Counted from the stretch's first letter, positions 1 to 8,916 are shown. The stretch: DNA of 64,000 nt from Sphingomonas oryzagri (GCF_029906645.1 NZ_JARYGZ010000001.1:496001-560000); one strand, 5' to 3'. The notes: generated by a model from the letters alone, not told the origin. Translations and numbers: made by a program.

Positions 1-269
1 TGACGCAGGATTCGGTGACAGGCGCCATTCTCGTCAACGTGATCGGCTTCGCGGTGGTGGGCGTGGCGGACCATTTCATCCGCCCCGTGCTGATCGGCGG
101 TGCGACGCGCCTGCCTTTCGTGTGGGTGCTGATCGGCATCCTCGGCGGGGTGGAGACGCTGGGGCTGCTCGGCCTGTTCGTCGGCCCGGCGACGATGGCG
201 GTTCTCGTCATGCTCTGGCGGGAGTTCGTGGAACGCCGCTTGCCGTCCACGCCGGCTGATGTAGGTTAA
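1..269 (+). CDS. AI-2E family transporter (PerM/YdiK-like), C-terminal end only
   Basis: The frame is already open at the left edge, so this is the 3' end of a gene that starts outside the window; the GTG at 15 is an internal Val, not a start. The visible 89 residues are two hydrophobic segments separated by a short loop (ADHFIRPVLIGGATRLPF), then a short charged tail. That loop, with FIRP followed by a glycine-rich hydrophobic helix, is typical of the last part of the AI-2E exporter/permease superfamily, eight-helix inner-membrane proteins of mostly unknown substrate. Family assignment is good; function is not determinable from the fragment. A DUF1508 gene follows 24 bases later on the same strand. 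Confidence 0.75.
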   Translation, partial: TQDSVTGAILVNVIGFAVVGVADHFIRPVLIGGATRLPFVWVLIGILGGVETLGLLGLFVGPATMAVLVMLWREFVERRLPSTPADVG

Positions 270-293
270 GTCCTCCACTGGAGGAGATGTCCG

Positions 294-476
294 ATGGCGC
301 ACAAGTTCGTGATCAAGAAGGACAAGGCCGGCGAGTTCCGGGTCAATTTCGTCTACAATGGCGAGACGATCTTCGCGACCGAGGGCTATTCGAGCAAAAG
401 CTCGGCGACCAGCATCATCGAGTCGATCAAGAAGAACGCGCCCGGCGCGCCGACGGACGATCAGACAGTAAGCTAA
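294..476 (+). CDS. DUF1508 (YegP-like) small protein
   Basis: This 60-residue protein contains one DUF1508 unit: FRVNFVYNGETIFATEGY followed by SSKSSATSIIESIKKNA. E. coli YegP carries two such units in tandem; this one carries a single copy, a common alphaproteobacterial form. The family fold is a small beta-alpha unit; its biochemical role is not established. The start is set by an SD sequence (GGAGGAG, 281-287) shortly before the ATG. A second overlapping frame over the same bases has no family signature and is not real. The gene lies between a permease and a convergent dcd, with an inverted repeat in between. Confidence 0.85.
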   Translation: MAHKFVIKKDKAGEFRVNFVYNGETIFATEGYSSKSSATSIIESIKKNAPGAPTDDQTVS

Positions 477-483
477 TCCAAAC

Positions 484-569
484 CCGTTCGGGCTGAGCCT
501 GTCGAAGCCTGTCCTTCTTCGGCGCCCGGCCTGAGGAAGGACAGCCCTTCGACAGGCTCAGCGTGAACG
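484..569. repeat. Inverted repeat of the CGTTCG...GTCGAAGGAC family
   Basis: Two imperfect arms face each other: CGTTCGGGCTGAGCCTGTCG from 484 and, on the right, CTTCGACAGGCTCAGCGTG ending at about 569. They can form a long stem between the convergent DUF1508 gene and dcd, so the element may also end transcription from both sides. Related copies are at 5024-5107, 18151-18267, 18559-18590 and 30390-30502. Confidence 0.8.
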
Positions 570-580
570 ACTCCACCGAT

Positions 581-1135
581 TCACAGCCGCGGCAGCGTCA
601 CCCCGCGCTGGCCCATATATTTGCCGGCTCGGTCGGCGTAGCTCGTCTCGCAGGGTTCGTTGCCCTGGAGGAAGAGGAACTGGCAGGCGCCCTCATTGGC
701 GTAGATCTTGGCGGGCAGCGGCGTGGTGTTGGAGAATTCCAGCGTGACGTGGCCCTCCCACTCCGGCTCGAGCGGGGTCACGTTCACGATGATGCCGCAG
801 CGCGCATAGGTGGACTTGCCGAGGCAGATCACCAGCACGTCGCGCGGCACGCGGAAATACTCCACCGTGCGGGCCAGCGCGAAGCTGTTGGGCGGGATGA
901 TGCAGACGTCGGTCTGGCGATCGACGAAGCTGTTGGCGGCGAAATCCTTGGGATCCACAACCGCGCTGTCGATGTTGGTGAAGATCTTGAACTCGTCCGC
1001 CACGCGCGCGTCATAGCCGTAGCTGGACAGGCCGTAGCTGATGCAGCCCTCGCGCCGCTGCGCCTCCACGAACGGCTCGATCATGCCATGGTTCAGCGCC
1101 TGCTCGCGAATCCAGCGGTCGGATAATATTGCCAT
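581..1135 (-). CDS. dcd: dCTP deaminase
   Basis: Deaminates dCTP to dUTP, feeding thymidylate synthesis; a cytoplasmic homotrimer. The 184-residue protein begins [14 protein letters not shown] and shows family motifs [13 protein letters not shown] near residue 40, the [11 protein letters not shown] segment near residue 110 and [16 protein letters not shown] with the catalytic Glu near residue 133. The ATG at 1135 is preferred over an upstream TTG at 1141 because AAAGG lies about 6 bases before it and the resulting N-terminus matches the alphaproteobacterial form. It stands alone, convergent with the DUF1508 gene. Confidence 0.97.
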   Translation of the reverse strand: MAILSDRWIREQALNHGMIEPFVEAQRREGCISYGLSSYGYDARVADEFKIFTNIDSAVVDPKDFAANSFVDRQTDVCIIPPNSFALARTVEYFRVPRDVLVICLGKSTYARCGIIVNVTPLEPEWEGHVTLEFSNTTPLPAKIYANEGACQFLFLQGNEPCETSYADRAGKYMGQRGVTLPRL

Positions 1136-1320
1136 GGCCAACCTTTCGCGGGATGCGGCGGAAGGAGCAAGCCCTTAGCGAAAGGCCGATCGGCACGGAG
1201 CCGTTCTGTCCGGCGGACGGCGGGATGCGGCGAGCCGAGCCGTTCGCACGCGCAGCATAGTCTGCGATTAACCATTCTCTGCTAGAGCCTGTCCCGGCAA
1301 AAGGTGATGTCGGGGGACAT

Positions 1321-1410
1321 ATGCTGGTTCAGATCGTGGGTGCGACCGTGTTTTCGGTAATGGCCGTTTCGTTGGCCGGTATCATGCAGCGCATCGGGAA
1401 GATGCTCTGA
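1321..1410 (+). CDS. Possible 29-residue hydrophobic peptide
   Basis: A short frame starts ATG at 1321 after GGGGGA (1311-1316) and ends TGA at 1408-1410. Its product is one hydrophobic helix with a basic end (MLVQIVGATVF ... IMQRIGKML), which could be a small membrane protein. There is no homologue I recognise and no partner gene. The rest of 1136-1515 holds the dcd upstream region and the repeat at 1423-1507. The call rests only on the SD-like site and hydrophobicity. Confidence 0.3.
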   Translation: MLVQIVGATVFSVMAVSLAGIMQRIGKML

Positions 1411-1422
1411 CCTAGCCCTCTT

Positions 1423-1507
1423 CGTCATTGCGAGCGTAGCGAAGCAATCCACAGCCGCGAGCGCTGCGTCTATGGATTGCTTCGTCGCTGCGCTCCTCGC
1501 AATGACG
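1423..1507. repeat. Inverted repeat of the CGTCATTGCGAGC family
   Basis: The left arm is CGTCATTGCGAGCG then AAGCAATCCA; the right arm is TGGATTGCTTCG and, at the end, CTCGCAATGACG (1496-1507). The arms are near-perfect complements around a GC-rich centre. The element sits directly 3' of mfd and could act as its terminator. Related copies are at 7661-7689 (one arm) and 24742-24820. Confidence 0.8.
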
Positions 1508-1515
1508 ATCGTATA

Positions 1516-4500
1516 TCACCCCGCCGCCTTCGCCAGCCCCTTCGCCAGCTGCGTCGCGCCGTGCAGACGCGCGGCCGGGTCCACCCAGTTGCGGGTGATG
1601 ACCAGCTTCTGATCCGGGCGCAGCTTGGCCGTGTCCTTCAGCCGCTCCAGATAGGCGAGCAGCCCCTTCACGTTGGGGAAGCCGCCGTCCGCGAACGTCA
1701 CCAGCGCACCCTTGGCTCCGACATCCAGCCGCGAAATCCGGGCCTTCTTGCAGTCCAGCTTGATGCCGATCACGTCGATCAGGTTCTTCGTCGCGTCGGG
1801 CAATTTGCCGAAGCGGTCGATCATCTCGGCGGCGAAGGCCTCGATGCCGGCCTTGTCCTCGATCTCGTTCATGCGGCGGTAGAGGCCCATGCGCAGATCG
1901 AGATCGGGCACATACTCCTCTGGGATGAGGATCGGCGCGTCCACCGTGATCTGCGGCGAGAAATCGGTCTTCGACTCCGGAATCTCGGTGCCGCCCGACT
2001 TGGCGATGATGATCGCCTCCTCCAGCATCGACTGGTAGAGTTCGAAGCCGACCTCCTTGATGTGGCCGCTCTGCTCGTCGCCGACGAGATTGCCCGCGCC
2101 GCGGATGTCGAGATCGTGAGAGGCAAGCTGGAAGCCCGCGCCGAGGCTGTCGAGGTTCGCCAGCACCTGTAGCCGCTTTTCCGCGCCCTCTGTGGTGATC
2201 CGGCCGGCGGGCGTGGTGAAGTACGCATAGGCGCGCGTCTTGGAGCGCCCGACGCGCCCGCGCAGCTGGTAGAGCTGGGCGAGGCCGAAGCGATCCGCAC
2301 GATGCAGGATGATCGTGTTGGCGCTCGGGATATCGATGCCGCTCTCGATGATCGTGGTGGAGAGCAGCACGTCGTACTTGCGATCGTAGAAGGCGGACAT
2401 CTTGTCCTCGACCTCGGTCGCGCCCATCTGGCCGTGCGCGGTGACGAAGGTGATTTCGGGCACCTCCTCGCGCAGGAACTTCTCGATATCCGGCAGATCC
2501 TTGACGCGCGGCGCCACGAAATAGGCCTGCCCACCGCGATAATGTTCGCGCAACAACGCCTCGCGGATCACCACCGGATCCCACGGCATCACGTAGGTCC
2601 GCACTGCGAGGCGATCGACCGGCGGGGTCTGGATCACGCTGAGTTCGCGCAAGCCCGACATCGCCATCTGTAGGGTGCGCGGGATCGGCGTGGCGGTGAG
2701 GGTGAGGACGTGGACGTCCGCCTTCATCGCCTTCAGCCGCTCCTTGTGGGTGACGCCGAAGCGCTGTTCCTCGTCGACGATGACGAGGCCGAGCCGCTTG
2801 AACTCCACCTGCTTGGCGATGATCGCGTGGGTGCCGACGACGATGTCGATCGTGCCGTCTGCCAGCCCATCGCGCGTCGCCTTGGCCTCGGCGGCGGGGA
2901 CGAGGCGCGAGAGACGGCCGATGCGGAGCGGGAAGCCTTCGAAGCGCGCGACGAAATTCTGGTAGTGCTGGCGGGCGAGCAGGGTAGTCGGGCAGACCAG
3001 AGCCACCTGCTGCCCCGCCATCGCCGCCACGAAGGCGGCGCGTAGCGCGACTTCGGTCTTGCCGAAACCGACGTCGCCGACGATGAGGCGATCCATCGGC
3101 TTGCCGGCGGTCAGGTCCTCCAGCGTGTCGACGATCGCGCGGTCCTGATCCTCGGTTTCCTCGTAGGGGAAACGATTGACGAACTCGGGGTAGGCGGCGT
3201 CCGGATCGAGTACCTCTGCGGGGCGGAGCGCGCGGGCGGCGGCGGTGGCCATCAGCTCACCCGCAATCTCGCGGATGCGCTCCTTCATCTTGGCCTTGCG
3301 GGCCTGCCACGCCACGCCGCCCAATTTGTCGAGGCCGACGCCCTCGCTGTCCGCGCCGTAGCGGCTCAGGACTTCGAGATTCTCGACCGGCACGTAGAGC
3401 TTGTCGCCGCCGGCATATTCGAGCTGCACGCAATCGTGCGGCGCCTTGCTCACGGGAATCGAGGTCAGCCCCTCGTAGCGGCCGATGCCGTGATCGACGT
3501 GCACCACGAGGTCACCCGGCGAGAGCGTCGCCAGCTCCTGCATGAAGGCGTCGGCGGATTTCTTGCGGCGCTGGCGGCGGACGAGGCGATCGCCCAGCAT
3601 GTCCTGCTCGGTGAGGAGCGCCACGTCCGGCGTGGTGAAGCCGTGATCGAGGGGCAGGACGGTGAGCGCCACCGCGCCCTTCGCGCTGGCCTTGGCCGAG
3701 CCCAGTGCCTCCTGCCAGCTGTCGACCAGTTCGAGGTGATCGAGACCATGATCCGCCAGCAGCCCGGCTAGCCGCTCGCGCGAGCCGACCGAATAGCTGG
3801 CGAGGATCAGCTTGCGCCCATCGCGGTGCAGCTTGCGCGAGTGCGCCGCCACCGCCTCGTAGACATTCTCCTGCGCCGTCCGCTCGGGCGTGAAGTCGCG
3901 CGGGCCTTCGACGTCGAAGTCGAGCACCGTCGCGCTCTCCGGCTCGCGGAAGGGCGTGGTGAGGTGGAGCGGGCGGTCGGCGATCTGCTGCTCCCACTCC
4001 TGCTCGGAGAGGTACAGCGTGTCGGCCTTGAGCGGGCGATAGCTGCCCGGATCGCTCGACTGCGCGCGGACGCGGTTGGCGTGATAGTCGGCGATCGCCT
4101 CGAAGCGGTTTTGCGCGGCGGCAGGCGCGCCCGAATCGCGGACGATCACGTCCTCATCCGAGAGGTGATCGAACAGGGTCGCCAGCCGCTCCTCGAACAA
4201 GGGCAGCCAATGTTCCATGCCGGCGAGGCGACGGCCATCGCTCACCGCCTGGTAGAGCGGGTCGCCCGTCGCGGTGGCGCCGAAGCGCTCGCGATATCCG
4301 GTGCGGAAGCGCTTGATGCTGTCCTCGTCCAGCAGGGCTTCGCTGGCGGGCAGAAGGGTGAAGCCGTCGACGCGATCGACGGTGCGCTGGTCGGCGGGAT
4401 CGAAGCGGCGGACGCTCTCGATCTCGTCGCCGAAGAAATCGAGGCGCAGTGCCAGTTCCTCGCCCGACGGCCACAGATCGACGAGGCCACCGCGCACCGC

Positions 4501-4989
4501 ATATTCGCCCGGATCGGCGACGGTGTCGGTGCGGACATAGCCGTTGGCCTGCAGCAGATGCGCAAGCTTGTCGCGATCGATCCGCTCGCCGGGCGCGAGC
4601 TTGGCGACCAGCTGGCGGATGCGGAACGGGGTGAGCGTGCGCTGGGTGGCGGCGTTGACCGTCGTCACCAGCAGGGTGGGGCCTTTCGCCGGTTTCTGCA
4701 GTGCCTGCAGCGTCGCCAGCCGCTCTGCGGAGGACCGCAGCGAGGGGGAGGAGCGGTCGAACGGCAGGCAGTCCCACGCCGGGAAGGCGAGCGTGGTCAG
4801 TTCGGGGGCGAAGAAGGCGGCGGCGTCGGTGACGGCGCGCATCTGGATATCGTCGGCGGCGACGAACACCGCGCGGCTCTTCGCAGCGCGCGCGAGGTCG
4901 GCCAGCAGCCACGGCAGGAAGCCCGGTGGCACGGCCGAGAGGGTGAGCGGCCGGGTGGCCTTGAGGATTTTCTGGAGGGGGTCGGTCAA
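1516..4989 (-). CDS. mfd: Transcription-repair coupling factor Mfd
   Basis: A DNA translocase that removes RNA polymerase stalled at lesions and recruits UvrA. The roughly 1157-residue product has the expected order: N-terminal UvrB-like region, RNA polymerase-interacting domain (DLVVHVDHGIGRYEGL), RecG-like helicase core with Walker A (GDVGFGKTEVALRAAF), DEEQRFGV, TLTATPIPRTL and QLRGRVGRS, and the C-terminal TRCF domain. The frame stays open upstream to 5082, but those extra 31 residues (ARPSTGSGRTGF...) are translated repeat DNA, so a TTG at 4989 giving MTDPLQKIL is the best start; the SD is weak. It lies beside sdhE and recG, a usual alphaproteobacterial neighbourhood. Confidence 0.96.
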   Translation of the reverse strand: MTDPLQKILKATRPLTLSAVPPGFLPWLLADLARAAKSRAVFVAADDIQMRAVTDAAAFFAPELTTLAFPAWDCLPFDRSSPSLRSSAERLATLQALQKPAKGPTLLVTTVNAATQRTLTPFRIRQLVAKLAPGERIDRDKLAHLLQANGYVRTDTVADPGEYAVRGGLVDLWPSGEELALRLDFFGDEIESVRRFDPADQRTVDRVDGFTLLPASEALLDEDSIKRFRTGYRERFGATATGDPLYQAVSDGRRLAGMEHWLPLFEERLATLFDHLSDEDVIVRDSGAPAAAQNRFEAIADYHANRVRAQSSDPGSYRPLKADTLYLSEQEWEQQIADRPLHLTTPFREPESATVLDFDVEGPRDFTPERTAQENVYEAVAAHSRKLHRDGRKLILASYSVGSRERLAGLLADHGLDHLELVDSWQEALGSAKASAKGAVALTVLPLDHGFTTPDVALLTEQDMLGDRLVRRQRRKKSADAFMQELATLSPGDLVVHVDHGIGRYEGLTSIPVSKAPHDCVQLEYAGGDKLYVPVENLEVLSRYGADSEGVGLDKLGGVAWQARKAKMKERIREIAGELMATAAARALRPAEVLDPDAAYPEFVNRFPYEETEDQDRAIVDTLEDLTAGKPMDRLIVGDVGFGKTEVALRAAFVAAMAGQQVALVCPTTLLARQHYQNFVARFEGFPLRIGRLSRLVPAAEAKATRDGLADGTIDIVVGTHAIIAKQVEFKRLGLVIVDEEQRFGVTHKERLKAMKADVHVLTLTATPIPRTLQMAMSGLRELSVIQTPPVDRLAVRTYVMPWDPVVIREALLREHYRGGQAYFVAPRVKDLPDIEKFLREEVPEITFVTAHGQMGATEVEDKMSAFYDRKYDVLLSTTIIESGIDIPSANTIILHRADRFGLAQLYQLRGRVGRSKTRAYAYFTTPAGRITTEGAEKRLQVLANLDSLGAGFQLASHDLDIRGAGNLVGDEQSGHIKEVGFELYQSMLEEAIIIAKSGGTEIPESKTDFSPQITVDAPILIPEEYVPDLDLRMGLYRRMNEIEDKAGIEAFAAEMIDRFGKLPDATKNLIDVIGIKLDCKKARISRLDVGAKGALVTFADGGFPNVKGLLAYLERLKDTAKLRPDQKLVITRNWVDPAARLHGATQLAKGLAKAAG

Positions 4990-5023
4990 AACTACACCGT
5001 TCGAAATGGGAGCAACCCCAAAC

Positions 5024-5107
5024 CCCGTTCGTCCTGAGCCTGTCGAAGGACGTGCAGCGAGCGCTGCGTCTGGGGCGCGCACTTCGACAGGCTCAGTGCG
5101 AACGGGG
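5024..5107. repeat. Inverted repeat just upstream of mfd
   Basis: Arms CCCGTTCGTCCTGAGCCTGT (from 5024) and CTTCGACAGGCTCAGTGCG (ending near 5107) enclose about 35 bases. The element fills the space between the sdhE stop and the mfd start. It leaves the mfd frame open, so an annotation that starts at 5082 would include repeat-derived residues. Confidence 0.85.
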
Positions 5108-5128
5108 TGGGGGTATCGCGTAAATCCA

Positions 5129-5422
5129 TCAATGCGCCCGCGAGGCCGGAGTACCCGGCAGCGGCACGTAATCCAGCGTCTGCATCGCGCGCATCAGCGG
5201 GCCATCATACGCCTCCGGCACCGGCTTCACGCCCATCGCCCAGGCCATGACGTCGACATCGTCCTCCACCAGCAGCGCCTCGAACCACGCCAGCTCTGCC
5301 TCGCCCCATTCCGGCGAATAGCGATCGAAGAAGCCGCCGATCAGGTAATCCGCCTCGCGCGTGCCGCGATGCCAGGCGCGGAAGCCGAGGCGTTTGAGGA
5401 GATGATCGCGATCCATATCCAT
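5129..5422 (-). CDS. sdhE: FAD assembly factor SdhE (SDHAF2/YgfY family)
   Basis: The small cytoplasmic factor needed for covalent flavinylation of succinate dehydrogenase. The 97-residue protein has the family signature RGTREADYLIGGFFDRY, matching the RGxxExD motif whose RG pair contacts the flavoprotein, followed by the acidic helix WFEALLVEDDVDVMAWAMG. Length is normal for the alphaproteobacterial form. Two nearby Met codons (5422 and 5416) could start it; neither has a strong SD. It sits between mfd and the divergent recG; no sdh structural genes are nearby. Confidence 0.9.
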   Translation of the reverse strand: MDMDRDHLLKRLGFRAWHRGTREADYLIGGFFDRYSPEWGEAELAWFEALLVEDDVDVMAWAMGVKPVPEAYDGPLMRAMQTLDYVPLPGTPASRAH

Positions 5423-5487
5423 CCAATAGCCAAATGGCCGGCGGGCGCTTCCGGCGCGCGTCGGCTCAGGGTAGAGGCCATGTAGGC

Positions 5488-7551
5488 ATGAGACCGGACA
5501 TCCTCAATCCATTGTTCGCCGAGGTGGAGGCGCTGAAGGGCGTCGGCGCAGCCTTGGCCAAGCCGCTGGCGAAACTCGGCATCGCGCGCGTCGTCGATCT
5601 GCTGTTCCACCTGCCGACCGGCATGGTCGAGCGGCGCCGGATCGAGCGACTCGACATGGCGGATGCCGGGCGCGGCGTGATCGTCACGCTGACGGCGGTA
5701 TCCTACAAGGGATCATCCTCCCCGCGCGGCCCCTTCCGGGTGCACGCCACCGATGCCGAAGGAAACTATGTCAGCCTCGTCTTCTTCGGCGGCAATTCCG
5801 GCTGGGCGAGGAAGCAATTCCCGCTGAACGAGCCGCGCATCGTGGCGGGGCGGCTCGATCTCTACGGGCAGGAGCTCCAGATCGTGCACCCCGAATCGGT
5901 ACCGCTGGAGGAGGCCGGCGAGATCGTCGAGCGCGAGCCGGTCTATCCGCTGTCGGCGGGCATCACCTCCAAGCGGCTGGCGCAGCTGGTCGCGCAGGCG
6001 TTGGAGCGGGTGCCGAGCCTCCCCGAATGGATCGAGCCGAGCCTGATCGCGCAGAAGGGCTGGCCCAGTTTCGCGCAGGCGCTGGAACGCGCGCATGGCG
6101 ATCCCGCCGACGCCGTCTCGCGCGAGCGGCTGGCCTATGACGAGGTATTCGCCAACCAGCTCGCTTTGATGTTGGTGCGCGGCGCGACCCGCCGCCGCAA
6201 GGGCCGCGCGCTGGCGGGCGACGGGCGGCTGCGTGGCAAACTGGACCTGCCCTATGCCCCCACCGGCGCGCAGGCGCGTGCTATCGCCGAGATCGAGGGC
6301 GATATCGCGCAGGAAACGCCGATGCTGCGGCTGCTGCAGGGCGATGTCGGCGCAGGCAAGACGCTGGTGGCGACGATGGCGCTGCTGGTCGCGGTGGAGG
6401 CGGGGGCGCAGGGGGCTTTGCTGGCGCCGACCGAGATCCTCGCTCGCCAGCATTTCGCGACGCTGCAACGGCAACTCTCGCCGCTCGGCCTGACGGTGGC
6501 GATCCTCACCGGGCGCGAGAAGGGGCGCGCAAGGGAGTCCACGCTGATGGGCCTCGCCGACGGATCGATCGACATCCTGATCGGCACCCACGCCATCTTT
6601 CAGGAGGCGGTGGCGTACAAGGCGCTCGGTCTCGTCGTGGTGGACGAGCAACACCGCTTCGGCGTCGCCCAGCGGCTGATGCTGGCGGCGAAGGGCGAGC
6701 GTCCCCCGCACATGCTGGTGATGACCGCCACGCCGATCCCGCGCACGCTCCTGCTGGCGAGCCACGGCGAGATGGACGTCAGCCGTCTAGACGAGATGCC
6801 GCCCGGCCGCCAGCCGATCGACACGAAGGTGATCGCGGTCGAGCGAATGGACGAGGTGGTGGCGGGCCTAGGTCGCCATGTCGCGGCAGGCGGGCAGGCT
6901 TACTGGGTCTGCCCGCTGGTCGAGGAGACCGAGGCGGGCGACGATGCGGCGGCGGAGAGCCGGGCGGCGGCGCTGCGCCTCGCGTTCGGCGAGGAGAAGG
7001 TCGGTCTCGTCCACGGCCGCATGAAGGGGCCGGACAAGGATGCGGTGATGGCCGCCTTCCAGCGCAACGAGATCGCGGTCCTTGTCGCGACGACGGTGAT
7101 CGAGGTCGGTGTCGACGTGCCCAACGCCACCCTGATCGTGATCGAGGGCGCCGAGCGTTTCGGCCTCGCCCAGCTCCACCAGCTGCGCGGCCGGGTCGGG
7201 CGGGGCAGCGGCAAGTCGACCTGCCTGCTCCTGCGCGACAACGCGCTGAGCGAAACCACGCGCGCGCGGCTGACGCTGATGCGCGACACCAATGACGGCT
7301 TCCTGATCGCCGAGAAGGACCTCGAACTGCGCGGCGGCGGCGAGATCCTCGGCACCCGTCAGTCGGGCGAGCAGGGCGCGCGTCTCGCCGATGCCACGCA
7401 GACGGCGCTGCTGATCCCCACCGCCCACGCCGACGCCCGTCTGCTCACCGATCGCGACGGCGGACTGGAGGCGCCACGCGGGCAGGCGGCGCGGACTTTG
7501 CTCTACCTGTTCGAGCGCGACGCGGCGGTGGGCCTGCTGCGGGCGGGCTAG
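5488..7551 (+). CDS. recG: ATP-dependent DNA helicase RecG
   Basis: A branch-migrating helicase that remodels stalled forks and Holliday junctions. The 687-residue product has an N-terminal wedge/OB domain, Walker A LLQGDVGAGKTLVATMAL, DEQHRFGV, VMTATPIPRTLL, the VGVDVPNAT segment and the arginine finger region LHQLRGRVGRG, then a C-terminal LELRGGGEILGTRQSG motif. The ATG at 5488 gives MRPDILNPLF, matching the family N-terminus; an upstream in-frame Met at 5434 would add 18 low-complexity residues. It is divergent from sdhE across only about 65 bases, so both promoters must lie there. Confidence 0.96.
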   Translation: MRPDILNPLFAEVEALKGVGAALAKPLAKLGIARVVDLLFHLPTGMVERRRIERLDMADAGRGVIVTLTAVSYKGSSSPRGPFRVHATDAEGNYVSLVFFGGNSGWARKQFPLNEPRIVAGRLDLYGQELQIVHPESVPLEEAGEIVEREPVYPLSAGITSKRLAQLVAQALERVPSLPEWIEPSLIAQKGWPSFAQALERAHGDPADAVSRERLAYDEVFANQLALMLVRGATRRRKGRALAGDGRLRGKLDLPYAPTGAQARAIAEIEGDIAQETPMLRLLQGDVGAGKTLVATMALLVAVEAGAQGALLAPTEILARQHFATLQRQLSPLGLTVAILTGREKGRARESTLMGLADGSIDILIGTHAIFQEAVAYKALGLVVVDEQHRFGVAQRLMLAAKGERPPHMLVMTATPIPRTLLLASHGEMDVSRLDEMPPGRQPIDTKVIAVERMDEVVAGLGRHVAAGGQAYWVCPLVEETEAGDDAAAESRAAALRLAFGEEKVGLVHGRMKGPDKDAVMAAFQRNEIAVLVATTVIEVGVDVPNATLIVIEGAERFGLAQLHQLRGRVGRGSGKSTCLLLRDNALSETTRARLTLMRDTNDGFLIAEKDLELRGGGEILGTRQSGEQGARLADATQTALLIPTAHADARLLTDRDGGLEAPRGQAARTLLYLFERDAAVGLLRAG

Positions 7552-7660
7552 AGGATGAGGGGGCAGCTCGAACCGCCCGCAAAAGGGGGCGGACGTCGCC
7601 CAATCCACGAAGCTATCATCGCGACGTGCGAAGCGGAGCGGCGATCCACTGCGACGGGTA

Positions 7661-7689
7661 GATTGCTTCGCTGCGCTCGCAATGACGGG
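7661..7689. repeat. Single arm of the CGTCATTGCGAGC repeat family
   Basis: The sequence GATTGCTTCGCTGCGCTCGC followed by AATGACGGG matches the right arm of the repeats at 1423-1507 and 24742-24820. A left arm (7613-7655) is degraded. It lies 3' of recG. Confidence 0.65.
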
Positions 7690-7741
7690 ATGTGGTGGGT
7701 TGCGGTCAGTCCTCTAACGGAATGGCGTTCGATCGTGACGA

Positions 7742-7906
7742 ATGCTAGATACTCTGGCGATGGCGCTCTGGCTTATCCCATTTGGCCTATTCGTGGCTTA
7801 CGCTCTTTGTAAGTTCGTGTCTGGTCTCATCAACATCGAGCCCACACGGGACGCCCCATTGCGCACCGAACAACAGATGTCGCAATCTGATGGGCACGGC
7901 GGATAG
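7742..7906 (+). CDS. Possible 54-residue small membrane protein
   Basis: ATG at 7742 to TAG at 7906 encodes an N-terminal hydrophobic helix (MALWLIPFGLFVAYALCKFV) and a polar tail rich in Asp, Glu, Gln and Ser. This layout is normal for a single-pass small inner-membrane protein. Only a weak SD (GACGA) precedes it. It lies in a lower-GC patch before a convergent phosphatase-like gene. I do not recognise a family; a longer frame overlapping it at 7782-8018 lacks any protein-like character. Confidence 0.4.
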   Translation: MLDTLAMALWLIPFGLFVAYALCKFVSGLINIEPTRDAPLRTEQQMSQSDGHGG

Positions 7907-7953
7907 CTATCGAGGCAGCCGGAGCCATTTGAACGGCGTCAACTGGGACGATT

Positions 7954-8283
7954 TCAGCCTGACGGCAGATGTCGTGCAAGCCTGTTTTGCAGCAGCTTCA
8001 CCAGTGCGGGGTCCATAAACTCGAACTCGTCGGGTATGTCGAGGCAGATCAATCGTTTTCCGCCAAGGAACGAGCGAAAACGCTTCTGCACCTTGGAACG
8101 ATGCGCCTTCTCCATGACGACGATCACGTCGGCCCACGTCACCAATTCGGAGGTGAGAGGGTTGTCCGCGTCGTTGTTCGTGCCTGCGGAGGCCACCTCA
8201 AGGTCCGGCCGTGACGAGAATACCTGTTCAGCGGTTGGACTTCGAAGGCGATTTTGGCTGCACACGAATAGGACATTTTTCAT
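7954..8283 (-). CDS. Low-molecular-weight protein tyrosine phosphatase-like protein
   Basis: The 109-residue protein has the signature loop VCSQNRLRSPTAE: Cys8 and Arg14 fit the CX5R nucleophile and phosphate-binding pattern of the family, here with QNRLR in place of the classic GNICR. The middle segment (VTWADVIVVMEKAHRSKV) matches the helix after the catalytic loop, and LDIPDEFEFMD may hold the general-acid Asp. It is shorter than classic 150-residue enzymes but fits a recognised short bacterial branch. AAGG precedes the ATG. Its GC content is lower than the flanks, which suggests acquisition. The target is unknown. Confidence 0.8.
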   Translation of the reverse strand: MKNVLFVCSQNRLRSPTAEQVFSSRPDLEVASAGTNNDADNPLTSELVTWADVIVVMEKAHRSKVQKRFRSFLGGKRLICLDIPDEFEFMDPALVKLLQNRLARHLPSG

Positions 8284-8916
8284 TTAACGGGGCCTTCGGG
8301 ATCAAGCTCGCAGCCTTATCGCCAATGACCGTTATCTGGAACCGCCGAACCAAGCCACAACGACCGGATCTGGAGCGCTAGCTGCCAACGACGACCGCCG
8401 GACGCACCTCGACTCCGAAATCAGGACAGGGGGAGAATACGGCCGGCGCGTCCGCGCCAACGGCACCCGGTGCTGGACGGCTTGGGTAAGCGAGTGCGGG
8501 TGTTGAAAGCCGCGTCCAGGCTTCGATGGATCGACTGGGCCTTCCATCGCTGGCACGATGGCATGGCCGTCAGAACGCCGATCCCTTGGTTTACTGACGT
8601 GCGAAGCATCGACTTGAACCGGATGACTTCGCGCCGGCCGCCGGGCCGATGCGCGAACGCCCCGGCCCGGTTCCCATCCCTCGATCCCGATGCGCTACGG
8701 GTTCGAATGATGCGACATCATATAACCTAATTGGTTTATTCTGTCAAGGGTGGCCCGTGCGAGCCGGCGGAAGCCGTTGCGCGATGCCCTCCGTGAAGGT
8801 CCGGTATCCCGTAAATCTACGCATATTCCATGTTGATTTGAATTAAGCTGTTTGTTTTTCGAAAGATACGACTTTTCAATATTTAGACTTTAGTCGCGAA
8901 CTTTCGATCCGGGGGG
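8284..8916. other. Gene-poor stretch, 3' half AT-rich
   Basis: No frame in these roughly 630 bases resembles a known protein. From about 8710 to 8900 the composition turns AT-rich (TTGATTTGAATTAAGC, CAATATTTAGAC), unlike the surrounding DNA. This part probably contains the promoter of the HD-GYP gene. The first 400 bases may be decayed accessory DNA. Confidence 0.5.

Noticed and set aside
15-17. GTG as a start for the leftmost gene
   Set aside because: The frame is open to the window edge and the product is the end of a larger transporter.
287-496. 69-codon frame overlapping the DUF1508 gene
   Set aside because: It overlaps a recognised family member in another frame and has no motif or SD of its own.
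4990-5082. mfd start at 5082
   Set aside because: The extra residues are translated repeat; the family N-terminus starts at TTG 4989.
8690-8715. GGTTCGAAT resembling a tRNA T-loop
   Set aside because: No pairing T stem or acceptor stem can be formed around it.
8332-8730. Frames on both strands in the gene-poor stretch
   Set aside because: No family, no SD and arginine-rich shadow-like composition.
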